A DNA stretch of 64,000 nt from Tridacna crocea (Eukaryota > Mollusca > Bivalvia > Cardiida > Cardiidae), in NCBI GenBank assembly GCA_943736015.1, contig OX031066.1, positions 11,598,245 through 11,662,244 of the forward strand, in the 5' to 3' direction. Shown here piece after piece: positions 45,525-55,981 of this stretch. The translations under genes and the position numbers were made by a program. The notes beneath the pieces are model-generated. The model was given only the letters and a program-made list of their open reading frames with translations, did not search any database and was not told the origin of the DNA. How positions within the stretch are numbered: the stretch's first letter is position 1; each line of letters begins with the position of its first letter.

Positions 45525-47775
45525 TGTTACCTCACCTGAGCACACAATGCTCTTGCGATTGTTGATGTCTGTTGTGCATCCTCCAGTTACATGTATCTTA
45601 GACAGTTCTGGTGTAAACAATACAGTGGTCACAATCTAGGCTCGTTCATTGTGAAACTTGCTCAGAAAGTTTATCTTGTTAATATCTAGATCAAGTTTGA
45701 ACATGGTTTTGGCTGGATCAAAAAATATTTCACAAAGTAAAATCTAAGAAAAATCTTGTTAACATTCCAGAGGTCACAATATTGTCTCATTCTTATTCAC
45801 TGTGCAACTTGCTAAGAATGTTGATCTCAAAATATCAAGATTGAATATTATTGGTCTGGCCTGGTCAAAAAGTAGGTCACTAGGTCAAATATAAGAAAAA
45901 ACATTGTTAACACTCTTGATGTCACAATTTTGTCTCATTCTTATTCATGGTGCAACTTGCTTAGAATGTTAAAAAGTAGGTCGCTAGGTCAAATCTAAGA
46001 AAAAACATTGTTAACACTCAAGGGACCGCAATTTATGCTCAATCGTGAATCTTGCTCAGTGTTTTCAAGGCCAACTAGTTTTAGCTTGATAAAAAAGTAG
46101 GAATAAACTTTTTACAATTTTAACATCGTGAATCTTGCTCAGACTTATTAATACTTTAAAGTCCACAATTTTGGCTCATACGCTGCGAAACTTGCTCAGA
46201 ATATCTATATTGGTGATATCTAGGCCAAGTTTGAATATGGGTTCAGCTGGGTAAAAAGATAGGTCACTCATTCAAATATTTGTGTGCTTATAAGCAAGCA
46301 GGTAAATAACGTTATTGCTTTTCAAAAGATATTTGGATAGATGTATATTGTATAATGTATGTATGTTAACTTTGCTGATTTATGCAGCTTTATACTTTCC
46401 CGTTTTCATTAGCATGATATATCACCTTTGCCAAATTGTTTTATAAACTTTTTACTAAAGAAGCACCAAAAGTGCATGTTTTAAAAGGCTTTTATTCGAA
46501 GAATTATAAGATATTAACTTCTGGATGATTTGTCTCCTTTTGCTACAATGTTTTCAAAAGCTCGACATGAAAGTAGCACAAAATATATTGACCTATATGT
46601 CACCTTTTACCACAATATTACCGATAGCTTGTCCTTTAAAAATGGGCGCATAGCGATGTTTTCAAAAGCACTGTTCTAAAGAAAGATAAAATGCTTCGTC
46701 TCCTTTTACTACAATGTTTTCAATAGCTTTTCTCTAAATGAGCGTAGAAATAACAATATTTTCAAAAGCATTACTCTAAAAAGTATAAAAGATCGTTTGT
46801 ACACACTATTATGCAGGCTTTACAAAGTCTCATGTTAGACAAAAGAATTCAAATCTCCCTTTAAATGTTTAGTATATAGATGAAGTTGTATTAGAATTTT
46901 TTGCTGATGTCAAATATAAATATAGTACAAAAAGAAAGGTCTATATTTAACAGTAACGTTCTATACTGCATGCATATCGGGTCACTAGGTGGTATAAAGT
47001 CTCATACCACTCTTTTTATATAAAGTCTCTTTATATGCATTTTCTATCCTTCGTTAAAAGAACGAAAAAAAAGTATATGTATTTTCTTAATATAAAATGA
47101 ACATTGTTTTTCGACAATATGTATGTACATACTTGAAAAGCAGCCAGTTTCTTAGAAAGATCATTCACGGTGAAGCGTAAGTGTAAAGGAAATCAAGAGA
47201 GCATGAATAAGTGCACTTGTTAGTGTTATATAATTGGAGTAATGTTGAATACGATATAAATACTACAAAAATAATTCAAACTATTCTCTCAGCAATAGAA
47301 TCATCCCAATGGATAAAAAATGGACAGTGATCTTCATTCAAAACAGGTCACGTATATTTTTCACTTACAGAATAGCGTTTTCACTTTTTGATTAACTATA
47401 TCACTCTCTTTCCCTTTTAATAGTTTCAAGTACATGTATATCAAAAGTCACGTTGACTACTACATTGTTTAATTATTGTTATTTTGCAAAATGTACACTG
47501 GAGCAAATAAAATCTACATTGGAGCAAATAAAATGTATTGTATTGTATTGTTTAGATCAATGATGTCTAGGTCAACTTTGAATATGGGATTAGCCAGGCC
47601 TAAAAAGTAGCTCATTTCATTTAATCTTAGACAAATCTCGTTAAAATCTTAGCAGACACAATTTTCAAGCAATCATAGCAAAACTTGCTAAGTATGTTTA
47701 TCTTGATGATATCTCAGGCCAGTTTAAGATTGCATTTGGTATGGTAAAAAAGATCACTAGTTCAAATCATAGATA
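45525..47775 (-). mobile_element. old minus copy of the 145-bp array element, interrupted
   Basis: CCTCACCTGAGCACACAATGC starts it. The following text (GGTCAAAAAGTAGGTCACTAGG, AAGAAAAAACATTGTTAAC, AACTTGCTCAGAATGTT) is the reverse complement of the 26.7 kb units, about 145 bp apart and much diverged. The pattern stops near 46285 and resumes at about 47550-47775. Confidence 0.65.
46290..47545 (+). mobile_element. insertion with retro-element-like 3' tail
   Basis: Interrupts the old array. It ends AGCAAATAAAATG then (TATTG)n, with AATAAA signals and a short tandem tail typical of LINE/SINE 3' ends. Three TCTCCTTTT..TACAATGTTTTCA pieces at 46527-46730 recall the right half of the TTAA MITE. No coding frame is seen. 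Confidence 0.45.
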
Positions 47776-47789
47776 GAGAGAGAGATGCT

Positions 47790-48115
47790 GTTTGGTGAGG
47801 ACAATTGTCCCTGCAAACAAAGAGAGAAAAAAGAGATACTGTTACGTAAGGACACTTGTCCCTACAAAAAAGAGAGTAAAAGGAGATACCGTTAGGTGAG
47901 GACACTTGTCCCTACAAAAAAGAGAGAGAAAAGAGATGCTGTTACGTGAGGACACTTGTCCCTACAAAAAAGAGAGTAAAAAGAGATGCTGTAACGTGAG
48001 GACACTGTCCCTACAACAAAGAGAGTAAAAAGAGATGCTGTAATGTGAGGACATCTGTCCTCACACAGTATGAGATAAAAAAGAGATTAATGTAACGTGA
48101 GGACAATATTGTCCA
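47790..48115 (+). repeat. minisatellite, about 50-bp unit, GTGAGGACA-based
   Basis: GTGAGGACA-type words at 47795, 47846 (GTAAGGACA), 47896, 47946, 47996, 48045 and 48097. Most are followed by CTTGTCCCTACA and AAGAGAG. Seven units. Confidence 0.92.
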
Positions 48116-48293
48116 CACAGTGACTCTAGCGACTCTCTTTTTTATGATGATTTCAAGCCAAAGCCACAACAAGGTTCCTTTTGGATGGTAGAAGTGAAAA
48201 CTGAAAGAGAGTTTTGCAAAAAACACTCAGAAATGGTTGTCCTCAGATCCCGGTTTTTTGGCTAATGTCCTCTCTATTACGGATTCGTCGGCT

Positions 48294-48310
48294 AGAGAGG
48301 GAGAGAGAGA

Positions 48311-48351
<41 letters not shown>
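48294..48351 (+). repeat. (GA)n microsatellite
   Basis: Purine tract 0.2 kb from the GTGAGGACA minisatellite. Confidence 0.95.
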
Positions 48352-48352
<1 letters not shown>

Positions 48353-48399
48353 AATATCCTTATTAATATTCCTATAAAAAAAACTATGTACATCTTTGC

Positions 48400-48455
48400 A
48401 GCACAGCAAAGTTTTAGACCAGTCAAATTAAAAGCATTTGCAGATGACAAATAAA
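48400..48455 (-). mobile_element. left-end fragment of TTAA MITE
   Basis: AAAGTTTTAGACCAGTCAAA then AAAGCATTTGCAGATGACAAA, just upstream of the tandem array. Confidence 0.6.
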
Positions 48456-48480
48456 ATTGGGCACAAATGACAGTATCTGT

Positions 48481-48706
48481 CTAACCCTTTCCCACACAAA
48501 CATTTTAGACCATTCCAAATTGATAGCATCTGCAGGCAACAAACCTGACAGAGACACAGATGAAGTGTAGTTTTATTACAGAGCAGAAAATCTGTTGGAA
48601 AACGGAGAAAATGCTGGTAACCATCATTTCAACCTTTTCCAACAGTGTTTCCAAAGGCCTCTTCTTCAGGGTCGTGAAATCAAGGGACTGTTTGGTAAAG
48701 GGTTAA
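48481..48706 (-). mobile_element. TTAA-palindrome MITE, copy 10 (first of tandem array)
   Basis: CTAACCCTTTCCCACACAAA to TGTTTGGTAAAGGGTTAA. The terminal TTAA at 48703-48706 is also the start of the next copy. Confidence 0.88.
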
Positions 48707-48914
48707 CTCTTTAGACTGGTCCATATTGAAAGCACTTGCAGACAACAAATCAAAAGCAACGCAAAAATTGTTAATTGTTTCTAGCAGGGTAAAAAAAACA
48801 TTGTGGGAAAAAGAGAAAATGCTGGTTACCAGCATTTTCTCCTTTTCCGGCATTGTTTTCAAAAAGCTTCTATCTCAGGGTCATAAAAACCAGGGACTGT
48901 TTGGTGAAGGGTAA
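48703..48914 (-). mobile_element. TTAA-palindrome MITE, copy 11 (second of array)
   Basis: Shares its first TTAA with copy 10. The left end has lost most of the TACCACAC motif (TTAACTCTTTAGACTGG). Ends TGTTTGGTGAAGGGTAA. Confidence 0.88.
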
Positions 48915-49043
48915 AGATTTTGAAAACAATATGGAAAAAGAACAAAATGCTGGTTACCAACAATTCTTTCTTTTCCCACAATGTTTTCAAAAGCCTTTTT
49001 CTTCAGGGTCTTCAAACCCAAGAATTATGTGGAAAAGAGTTAA
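48915..49043 (-). mobile_element. TTAA-palindrome MITE, copy 12 (third of array, 5'-truncated)
   Basis: Begins inside the element at GATTTTGAAAACAATATGG and ends ATGTGGAAAAGAGTTAA. Its left third is missing. Confidence 0.8.
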
Positions 49044-49173
49044 ACATGTTTATTGTTTTCCCAGCTCTATTCATTCACATTTTGGATGAAAAACATTATG
49101 GGAAGAGGACACATTACTCGGTTGAATAATGGTTTCCCTTGGCACTTTTTTGTTATCTTGTTTATTTTACCCT

Positions 49174-49395
49174 TTAACCCTAACCACACAACAAAATTTC
49201 AGACCTGTTTGAATTGAAAGTATTTGCAAATGATAGTTTCAGTGTGGCTCATATCAAATGATTCTTCTTTGATGGGTGGAAAACATTGTGGGAAGGAGAA
49301 AATGCTGGTAACCAGCATTTTCTCCGTTTCCCACAATGTTTTCAAAAGCTTTCTCTTTCAAATTGTTAAGTCATCATTGTGCAGTAAAGGGCTAA
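49174..49395 (-). mobile_element. TTAA-palindrome MITE, copy 13
   Basis: TTAACCCTAACCACACAACA to TGTGCAGTAAAGGGCTAA. Flanks are well diverged, yet the AGAAAATGCTGGTAACCAGC palindrome is intact. Confidence 0.88.
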
Positions 49396-49524
49396 TCTTC
49401 CAAGCACTATTATTTCAAACATCCTGGACAGAATTTTTTGCTGAAAAAAATCCTATTTACCAGGTAAGATAATATCTTACTGTCAAATTGAAATCAATTA
49501 CAGCAGACAAATATAGATAATGCC

Positions 49525-49692
49525 TTAACTCATTACCAAACGACAATATTTTAGGCTTATAAATTCAAATTGATAGCATTTGCAGACGACAAAGTAAAAG
49601 TGACTTAAGATTTCAAATTTGTTCATTCTCCTTTTCTCACAATGTTTCCTAGGGCTTCTTTCACAGGGTAGGAATTGTGCGGTAATGGGTAA
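49525..49692 (-). mobile_element. TTAA MITE, copy 14, palindrome arm deleted
   Basis: TTAACTCATTACCAAACGAC to TGCGGTAATGGGTAA. The left palindrome arm and centre are missing (TTTGTTCATTCTCCTTTTC). Confidence 0.85.
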
Positions 49693-49869
49693 AAAGATGT
49701 AAATAATGTTAAAAAGTAATGAAAATATTTTGTCGAAAGGAAAAATGCTTACAACCAGCTTTTTCTCACATTGCTACAATATTTCAACTTTCTCATGCTA
49801 AAAAAACCCCATTTTTTTTCAAAACCAAAATTTTGACTTTGATATACTTGTGAAATTTGGCCACTCTCC

Positions 49870-50400
49870 CTCCTTTTAATTTTCAGACACCAAAGTTTGA
49901 TGTTGATTCAGAAGGTGAATTTTGGACATTCTTTAATTTCTCTTCTCCTGTTATTCCATAGGCTGTGATTTTCTGTTGGTCCTTTTACGGCCTTTTTGGA
50001 GATATCTTGCTTACATAACCTGACCTTTACAGCTATGACACATGGCGTTCTTGTAAAAACAATTCTGACTGTCACAACTAGCTTTACCACCCTATACCAC
50101 TTAGTGACCACTATATCATGGGCCCTTTGTTTCTGTTGCTTCAGTCTCTACCAATTTCATAATTACAGCCACATCAACTGCCTGTTTCAAAGTCAACTCT
50201 TCTTCTAACAATAACGTTCTCTGAATAATGTTCAATGTTCTGTAACACGCTGACAAAACAAAACCCACTCAACATATCTAAAATTGTCCAAACTCACATG
50301 ATTCACTCAGCAACATTGATTCTACCAACTTCTGGTTTACGGTTTCATTTTCACTTCGCATCTTACAACGAAAGGTAAATCGTTCTGCCATGATGAGTGT
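49870..50400 (-). pseudogene. Gypsy-type LTR retrotransposon gag remnant
   Basis: Reading minus from about 50390, shifted frames give AERFTFRCKMRSENETVNQK, then SESCEFG, and then IQRTLLLEEELTLKQAVDVA at about 50190-50245. A zinc-knuckle-like stretch near 50020-50090 (NCFYKNAMCHSCK) follows. This is the order of the gag C-terminal capsid region and nucleocapsid in Gypsy/Ty3-type elements of invertebrates: the -RF-F--R-R--GE block, the CEFG box, IQR-LL and CCHC. Several frameshifts and stops break it, and no LTR or pol is visible nearby, so it is a decayed fragment. In a live element the product would coat the RNA genome in cytoplasmic particles. Confidence 0.75.
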
Positions 50401-50934
50401 TTCGGTTTGCAGGTTATTTTAGATATTAATGGGTCGAAAGTTTTACCATTAAGCTTTTGAGGTGTAACAAAGTTACAGAGCAGGCTTAAGTCTTAGATCC
50501 ACATGGAGATAATAAAAGAATCAGCTGTCATCATCATCGATGCTATTCGCTACATAAAACCACAGAGCTTAGATTAGCGTATTCCTCAGTGCAACTGTCA
50601 ATGTATGGTCGTATTTTACCCAGCGTTTCATATTTCAGGTTATATGTACTGTATACGGAGGGGTTGAAATATCCTTGTCGCTACTGTTTTAGGGTCCGAA
50701 TAAAGCAGTAATCAGCAATTCAACTTAATTGATCATAATCGTTATCTACTTTCGGTTTCTATCCCAGACACGTACGCCATATTATCTCCCGCTAGATGGC
50801 ATTCTCAATTAATCAAAGTACATTAACTACTTCGAACTTAAGGGTATGAAAGACCTAAAATACTATCAAAGCGCTGAAGGCACTGTTGTGGCAGTTGTCC
50901 GGTTGATCTTGAGTTTTTGGTCAGACAGACAAGC
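50401..50934. other. no recognised gene
   Basis: ATTATCTCCCGCTAGATGGC (about 50779) recurs with one change at about 20815 and marks an old dispersed repeat. Nothing else is recognised. Confidence 0.4.
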
Positions 50935-51250
50935 TGACTCCTTTTATACCGCCCAATCACAATGTAGGGGATATAAGTTTTGAGCTTCAACAGCTAGGAA
51001 GTTATGGCCTGGACTGGACAAAAATTCCATCTGAATATCTACAAATGGCAATAACACAAAAAACATGAATGGCAGTTTTGGTTCTTATGCACTGCACTTC
51101 TCAATAATGTGTTCTGCCAATGTATGAAGTTTCAAGTTGATAGCTTTTATAGTTTGAAAGCCCGGCTGAAAAATTCGAGGTGAAACGATAGACAGACTGA
51201 TGGACAAGGTGACTCCAGCATTACCCCCTAAAACTTTGCTTGCTGTGGGT
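50935..51250 (-). repeat. diverged bivalve-type repeat
   Basis: ATACCGCCCAATCACAATGT...; near its other end are GACAGACTGATGGACAAGGT and GACTCCAGCATTACCCCCTA, which in reverse complement look like the GTCTGTCC-led repeat starts elsewhere in the window. Confidence 0.45.
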
Positions 51251-51721
51251 ATTACAAAACAGGTAAAACAGTTTTGCTTATCACCTGGTACATGTATTTA
51301 TTTAAATGTAAACTATACAGTAACAAATGTCAGAAATATTACCCCCATGACTATAATTTTTTTTCAAGTTCAACTTCACCGAGCACAAAACTTCAAATAA
51401 TAATAATAAACAAAAAAACAACTGAAAATTAGACATTATTCTTTCCAGTTAATCAATAACACATTCACTGGACCTAAGCTCAGTCATTCTGTTTAAACAG
51501 ATGTGTCAACACTAACAAAAAACAACTGCATATTCCAAGCAAAATTGCATTTTTGTCCATATTTTCATTTAGGCCTAATAATCTTGGATATTTCTTCGAG
51601 GTAACCATGCATATTCCTACCAAAATTGCATTTTTGTCAATGTGTTCACCTGAATAATCCTGAACATATTTTTTAAGGTAATCAGTAACGCATTTATTGA
51701 ATCTAAACTTCATCATTCTGC

Positions 51722-51923
51722 TTAACTCTTTACTACACGACAACATTTTAAACCAGTCTGTGTTGAAATACTTTGCAGACAACAAAATAAATGTGACTTA
51801 AATATTCAACTTTTCTTTGGAAAGGGTAGCATTTTACCAGCATTTTCTCCTTTTCCAGCAGTGTTTTCAAAAGGCTTCTTTGTTAACATCTTTAAATGTC
51901 GGGATTGTGTGGTAAAGAGTTAA
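51722..51923 (-). mobile_element. TTAA MITE, copy 15, with matching empty sites
   Basis: Flanks read CATTCTGCTTAA...TTAAAAAATGTATCGACAC. Paralogous sites without the element read CATTCTGTTTAAACAGATG (51484-51502) and TTTCTGTTTTAACAGATATG (53351-53370). The palindrome's left arm is largely deleted. Confidence 0.95.
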
Positions 51924-52057
51924 AAAATGTATCGACACAAATAAAAAACAACTGTATATTACAAGCAAATTTGATTTTTTGTCAATGTTTCCATCTTAAA
52001 CTTGAGACAGATGATTGTGAAATTCTTCACAAGAACATAGTTCTTCACGATAGCATA

Positions 52058-52286
52058 TTAACTCTTTACCACACGGGAAAAATTTAGACTGGTCCAAATT
52101 GAAAGCATTTGCAGACGACAAAATAAAGGTGACTGAAAAATGGAAATTTGTTCCGGGAAGGGTAGAAAACACTGTGGGAAAAGGAGAAAATGCTGGTTAC
52201 CAGCATTTTCTCCTTTTCCCAAAGTGTTTTCAAAAGGCTTCTTTCTCAGGGGCGTCAAAAGTAGGGATTGTGTGGTAATGGGTTAA
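52058..52286 (-). mobile_element. TTAA-palindrome MITE, copy 16, with empty site
   Basis: TTAACTCTTTACCACACGGG to TGTGTGGTAATGGGTTAA. The unoccupied paralogue lies near 53640-53660 (TTTAGTTATCAGCAAAAATT). Confidence 0.95.
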
Positions 52287-52423
52287 GTCATCAGCAAAAA
52301 TTTTATTGATGTACATTTAAGTAAACATTGTGTCGTTGAGTTTGGAAAACAAATTGTTTCATTAGCCTGATAACATGTATCATGAAATATACATGGAGGT
52401 GCTTACTGAACAAAACTACTGTA

Positions 52424-52642
52424 AGTGTAAACAATCCCTGGTTTTTACAACCTTGAAATAGAAGTCTTTTGAAAGCATTTTGAGAATGGAGAATAAGGCG
52501 GTAACCAGCATTTTCTCATTTCCCTACAATGTTTTCTACCCTGCTGGAAACGAATTTCAATTATTTAGCAACATTTACTTTGTTGTGTGCAAGTGCTTTG
52601 AATTTGGACCATCTAAACTTTTGTTGTTTGGTAAAGGATTAA
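52424..52642 (+). mobile_element. TTAA MITE, copy 17
   Basis: Starts without TTAACCCTTTAC (TGTAAACAATCCCTGG) and ends TTGTTTGGTAAAGGATTAA. The left palindrome arm is mutated. Confidence 0.8.
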
Positions 52643-54053
52643 TTATTCGCCTACAATAGTCGTGCAATAACCTGTTGGCATGTAAAAGAGCTACTAAACA
52701 AAATATCCAGCTTTAAGACTGAACAACTTTAAAACAGTATGTCCCTGATCTATCGACCAAATGGCATTAACTAACTACTCAATGATCATCATGCTGTTAG
52801 TAAATTAAATAATCTGTATATACACATAAGGAATACAATAGTAAATACCCATTGATTTAAAGTACTCAAGACCAACTCTGAGTCTTGTAATTACACAAAT
52901 CTGTCAAAACAAAGTACAGGTCTCGGTAGTTTTTTTTTGTTCTCCAATCTATGCTTTTTACTATCAGGTGACATATGTCAACGTGAACAACAAAAAGTAA
53001 CAGCATGTTCCATGCTAAACTGCATTTCTGTCCATGTTTTCACCTGAATAATTTTATCACCTACAATTTTACAAGTTTTGGCAAGAACGCAGCTTTTTAC
53101 TTATGCTTTCCAATTTGGTAAAGACATCAATGTTGACTAAAATCTCACACGATCAAATATGTAAAGACTAATTTGCAAATATCTGCAGAAGTTGCTGAAC
53201 ATGTGATCTGCTTGACCTAATCGAAGCATTTTAAGAATAACATCAGCTCGCTGAAGCTTCCCTCTTTGATTAAAACTTATAACAAGACAAAAATTAGACA
53301 CTATTGTTTTCTGGTTATCAATGACCCATTTACTGAATCTAAGCTCAGTCTTTCTGTTTTAACAGATATGTCTGACACTAACAAAAAGCAACTGCATACT
53401 TTTAGCAAAATTGCATTTTTGTCAATGTTTTCAGTAAATAATCTTGAGAGATTTTTTTCCAGGTGGTCAATAATGCATGTACTGAGTCTATGCTCATTGA
53501 AACATTCTGTTTGAAAAAAATGTAAACACTAACAAAAAAACACTGCATATTCCAAGTAATTTTTTTTGTCATTGTCTTCACCTAGAAATCTTGAGACATA
53601 TGATTTGGAAAATCTTCACAATAATATAGTTCTTCACGTTACCCTTGTTTAGTTATCAGCAAAAATTTTATCCTATGTACATTTAAGGAAACATTGTATT
53701 GTTGAGTTTGGAAAACCAGTTGCTTCATTAGCCTCAGTACATGTATCATGAAATATACATAGAGATATTTGTCTCTGACGTTTCCACAAAAACATATAAA
53801 AACTGTTACCTAAAATCAATCTTCAATTCTTAAGTTCAAAACACACCACTTAGTATCTCCGTGAACAATTTATTGATAAGTTAATCTTAATTAGTGCTTA
53901 GAGATTTATATTTACAATTTAAACCAGTCAAGTGAAACCACAGGATTTTGTTCATTTCACTGTGGTACACAAGCATTTCGGTCAAGAAAAGATGTATACT
54001 GAAATCACTCAGAAGAAACACAAAGTACATTTGTAAAATGTTTTTAAGACTGT

Positions 54054-54242
54054 TTAACTCATTACCACACAACAAAATTTTAAGTTTGTCCAAATTGAAA
54101 CCGTTTGCACACAATGAAATAAATATGACTGAAAATTTGAAATTTGTTTTGTTACCAGCATTTTCTCCTTATCCCACAATGTTTTCAAAAAGATTTCTTT
54201 TTCAGGGTTGTCAAAAGAAGGGATTGTGTAGTAATGGGTTAA
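54054..54242 (-). mobile_element. TTAA MITE, copy 18, left palindrome arm deleted to the centre
   Basis: TTAACTCATTACCACACAAC to TGTGTAGTAATGGGTTAA. TTTGTTTTGTTACCAGCATT shows the deletion stopping at the palindrome centre. Confidence 0.92.
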
Positions 54243-54624
54243 CATACAAATCTTTGTGAAGAAAGCTTTTAACAAGACACCCATGCAAAGCTGATTTCCC
54301 AGCATACATGGTAGGCAAAAGTAAATACTGGCAGATAACTCTCAACTGAGACAAGCTTTTTTGCATAACAATGACAGGCTGAAAGTTCCTAGTCATATTA
54401 AGACAGAGAGAAATCTAAAATTAACAAAGACCAGAAACTGGCCTTTAGATTAACAACAATATGTAAGATTAAATAATTATTTTTTTAATACACGGTTAAG
54501 GAGATCAAAATGTCAAGAGTCTCATCAAAGCTGTTGTTCAACCATTTGAGAATTTTCAAATGACTTTGCATAAATGTTCATAATGGAAAATATAGCAAGC
54601 AACCCTGGGGAATACTACTGTAGC

Positions 54625-54704
54625 TTAACCGATTACCATACAATAAGTATTTGTCAGCTGCAAATGCTCTAAATTTGGGAAAGTCATAGGTTTGTAATTG
54701 TTAA
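54625..54704 (+). mobile_element. 80-bp internal-deletion derivative of TTAA MITE
   Basis: TTAACCGATTACCATACAAT joins directly to TTTGTCAGCTGCAAATGCTC and ends AATTGTTAA. Both ends are retained while the palindrome is gone. Confidence 0.75.
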
Positions 54705-54818
54705 ATGAGTCAAAGAATTCTTAATTATTAGGCACAAACATTCATGAACACTTTTTGCACAGCAAAGCCTCCAATGAATCACACTGGAGTATGATTCAAA
54801 TACTCTGGTAACCATAGA

Positions 54819-55047
54819 TTAACCCATTACCACACAATCCCTACTTTTAACGACCCTGAAGAAAGAAGCCTTAGAAAACATTGTGGGAAAAGGAGAAAAT
54901 GCTGCTAACCAGCATTTTCTCCTTTTCCCAAAATGTTTTCTACCCCTCTCAAAACAAATTTCATATTTTCAGTCACTTTTATTTTATCGTCTGCAAATAC
55001 TTTTGATTTTGACAAGTCTAAAATATTGTCATTTGGTAACGAGTTAA
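54819..55047 (+). mobile_element. TTAA-palindrome MITE, copy 19
   Basis: TTAACCCATTACCACACAAT to CATTTGGTAACGAGTTAA. Near-perfect palindrome (CTGCTAACCAG centre). Confidence 0.94.
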
Positions 55048-55082
55048 ATGCCTGAAAACAGTTCATGTCCACTTGAAAATAT

Positions 55083-55298
55083 TTAACCCATTACCACACA
55101 ATCCTTACTTTTGACACCCCTGAAAGAAGCCTTTTGAAAACATTATGGGAAAAGGAGGTAACCAGCATTTTCTCCTTTTCCCACAGTGTTTTCTGCCCTT
55201 CGCAAAACAGATTTGAAATTTTCAGTCACTTTTATTTTGTCATCTGCAAATGCTTTCGATTTGGACAAAGTTAAAATTAGCGTTTGGTAATGAGTTAA
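55083..55298 (+). mobile_element. TTAA MITE, copy 20, partial left-arm deletion
   Basis: TTAACCCATTACCACACAAT to CGTTTGGTAATGAGTTAA. GGGAAAAGGAGGTAACCAGC shows loss of the inner left arm up to the centre. Confidence 0.93.
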
Positions 55299-55720
55299 TA
55301 TGAAAGCATTGTGAAAAAAAGAAGCATTTGCTCAGACAACCAAATCATGTTTCCTGTCATGTTTCCAGCTTTAGTTACAAAAATATAAAAATACAACAAA
55401 AGTGGGACTTACCAATATGAAAAATAACAATGCTTACTGCAGTCTAAGTATTGTTTCAAATGGATAACATCTTATTCATAATATGACAACATTTGAAAAA
55501 ATATTTAGAAGAAAGACAATATCATCTATAAACACTAATAAAACACTATTGTACAAAAAGCATTCTGTACATCTTTTTAGTCTGATTTTCCTATGGTCTT
55601 TCTGGTCTGATCCTCTTTCTATACCATTTCACCTGTTTCCAAACAGCAGCTTGAATCTGTCTGGTATCCACAATGTCATGTTGCTCATAGCCAATACCTG
55701 TGAATATGTACATATATTAT
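55299..55720. other. no recognised feature
   Basis: AT-rich. The 84-codon open frame 55483-55737 has no motif. Confidence 0.3.
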
Positions 55721-55981
55721 TGAGCCATGCTCTATAAAAAAAAAGGAGCTGCAACTGCAAAAAGAATAGACCCAGGTCAGCCTGTGTAGTCTGCCCAGGC
55801 TGACATGGGCCCACAATGTTTGCCGTTTGAATATCTTCTGTATTTCCATGGACCAGTCTACTTCATGATTAAGTTGAATGTTAGACAAAATGGAGTTTAT
55901 AGATCCATAATTATTTGATGCCTTGCTTGGTATAATAGATCAAAGAAATGCATTAAGTCTTTTTTTCATAGAGCATGGCCC
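55721..55981. mobile_element. second MITE family, GCCATGCTCTAT ends
   Basis: Terminal inverted repeats TGRGCCATGCTCTATRAAAA face each other at 55721 and 55981. Inside is a GTCAGCCTGTG...CAGGCTGAC hairpin (55775-55806), the same hairpin type as in the 13.66 and 63.2 kb elements. Confidence 0.85.

Larger units (their letters stand above)
51420..53790 (+). repeat. local duplication with about 180-bp subunits
   Basis: CACTAACAAAAAACAACTGC, AGCAAAATTGCATTTTTGTC and TTTTCACCTGAATAAT recur at 51510, 51590, 51930, 52985, 53375 and 53530. 52300-52400 and 53660-53770 share TTGAGTTTGGAAAAC and CATGTATCATGAAATATACAT. Three TTAA MITEs are present in the first half only. Confidence 0.85.

Noticed and set aside
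49996-50208. Plus-strand 70-codon frame opposite the gag remnant
   Set aside because: Antisense shadow; the minus strand shows ordered gag motifs.
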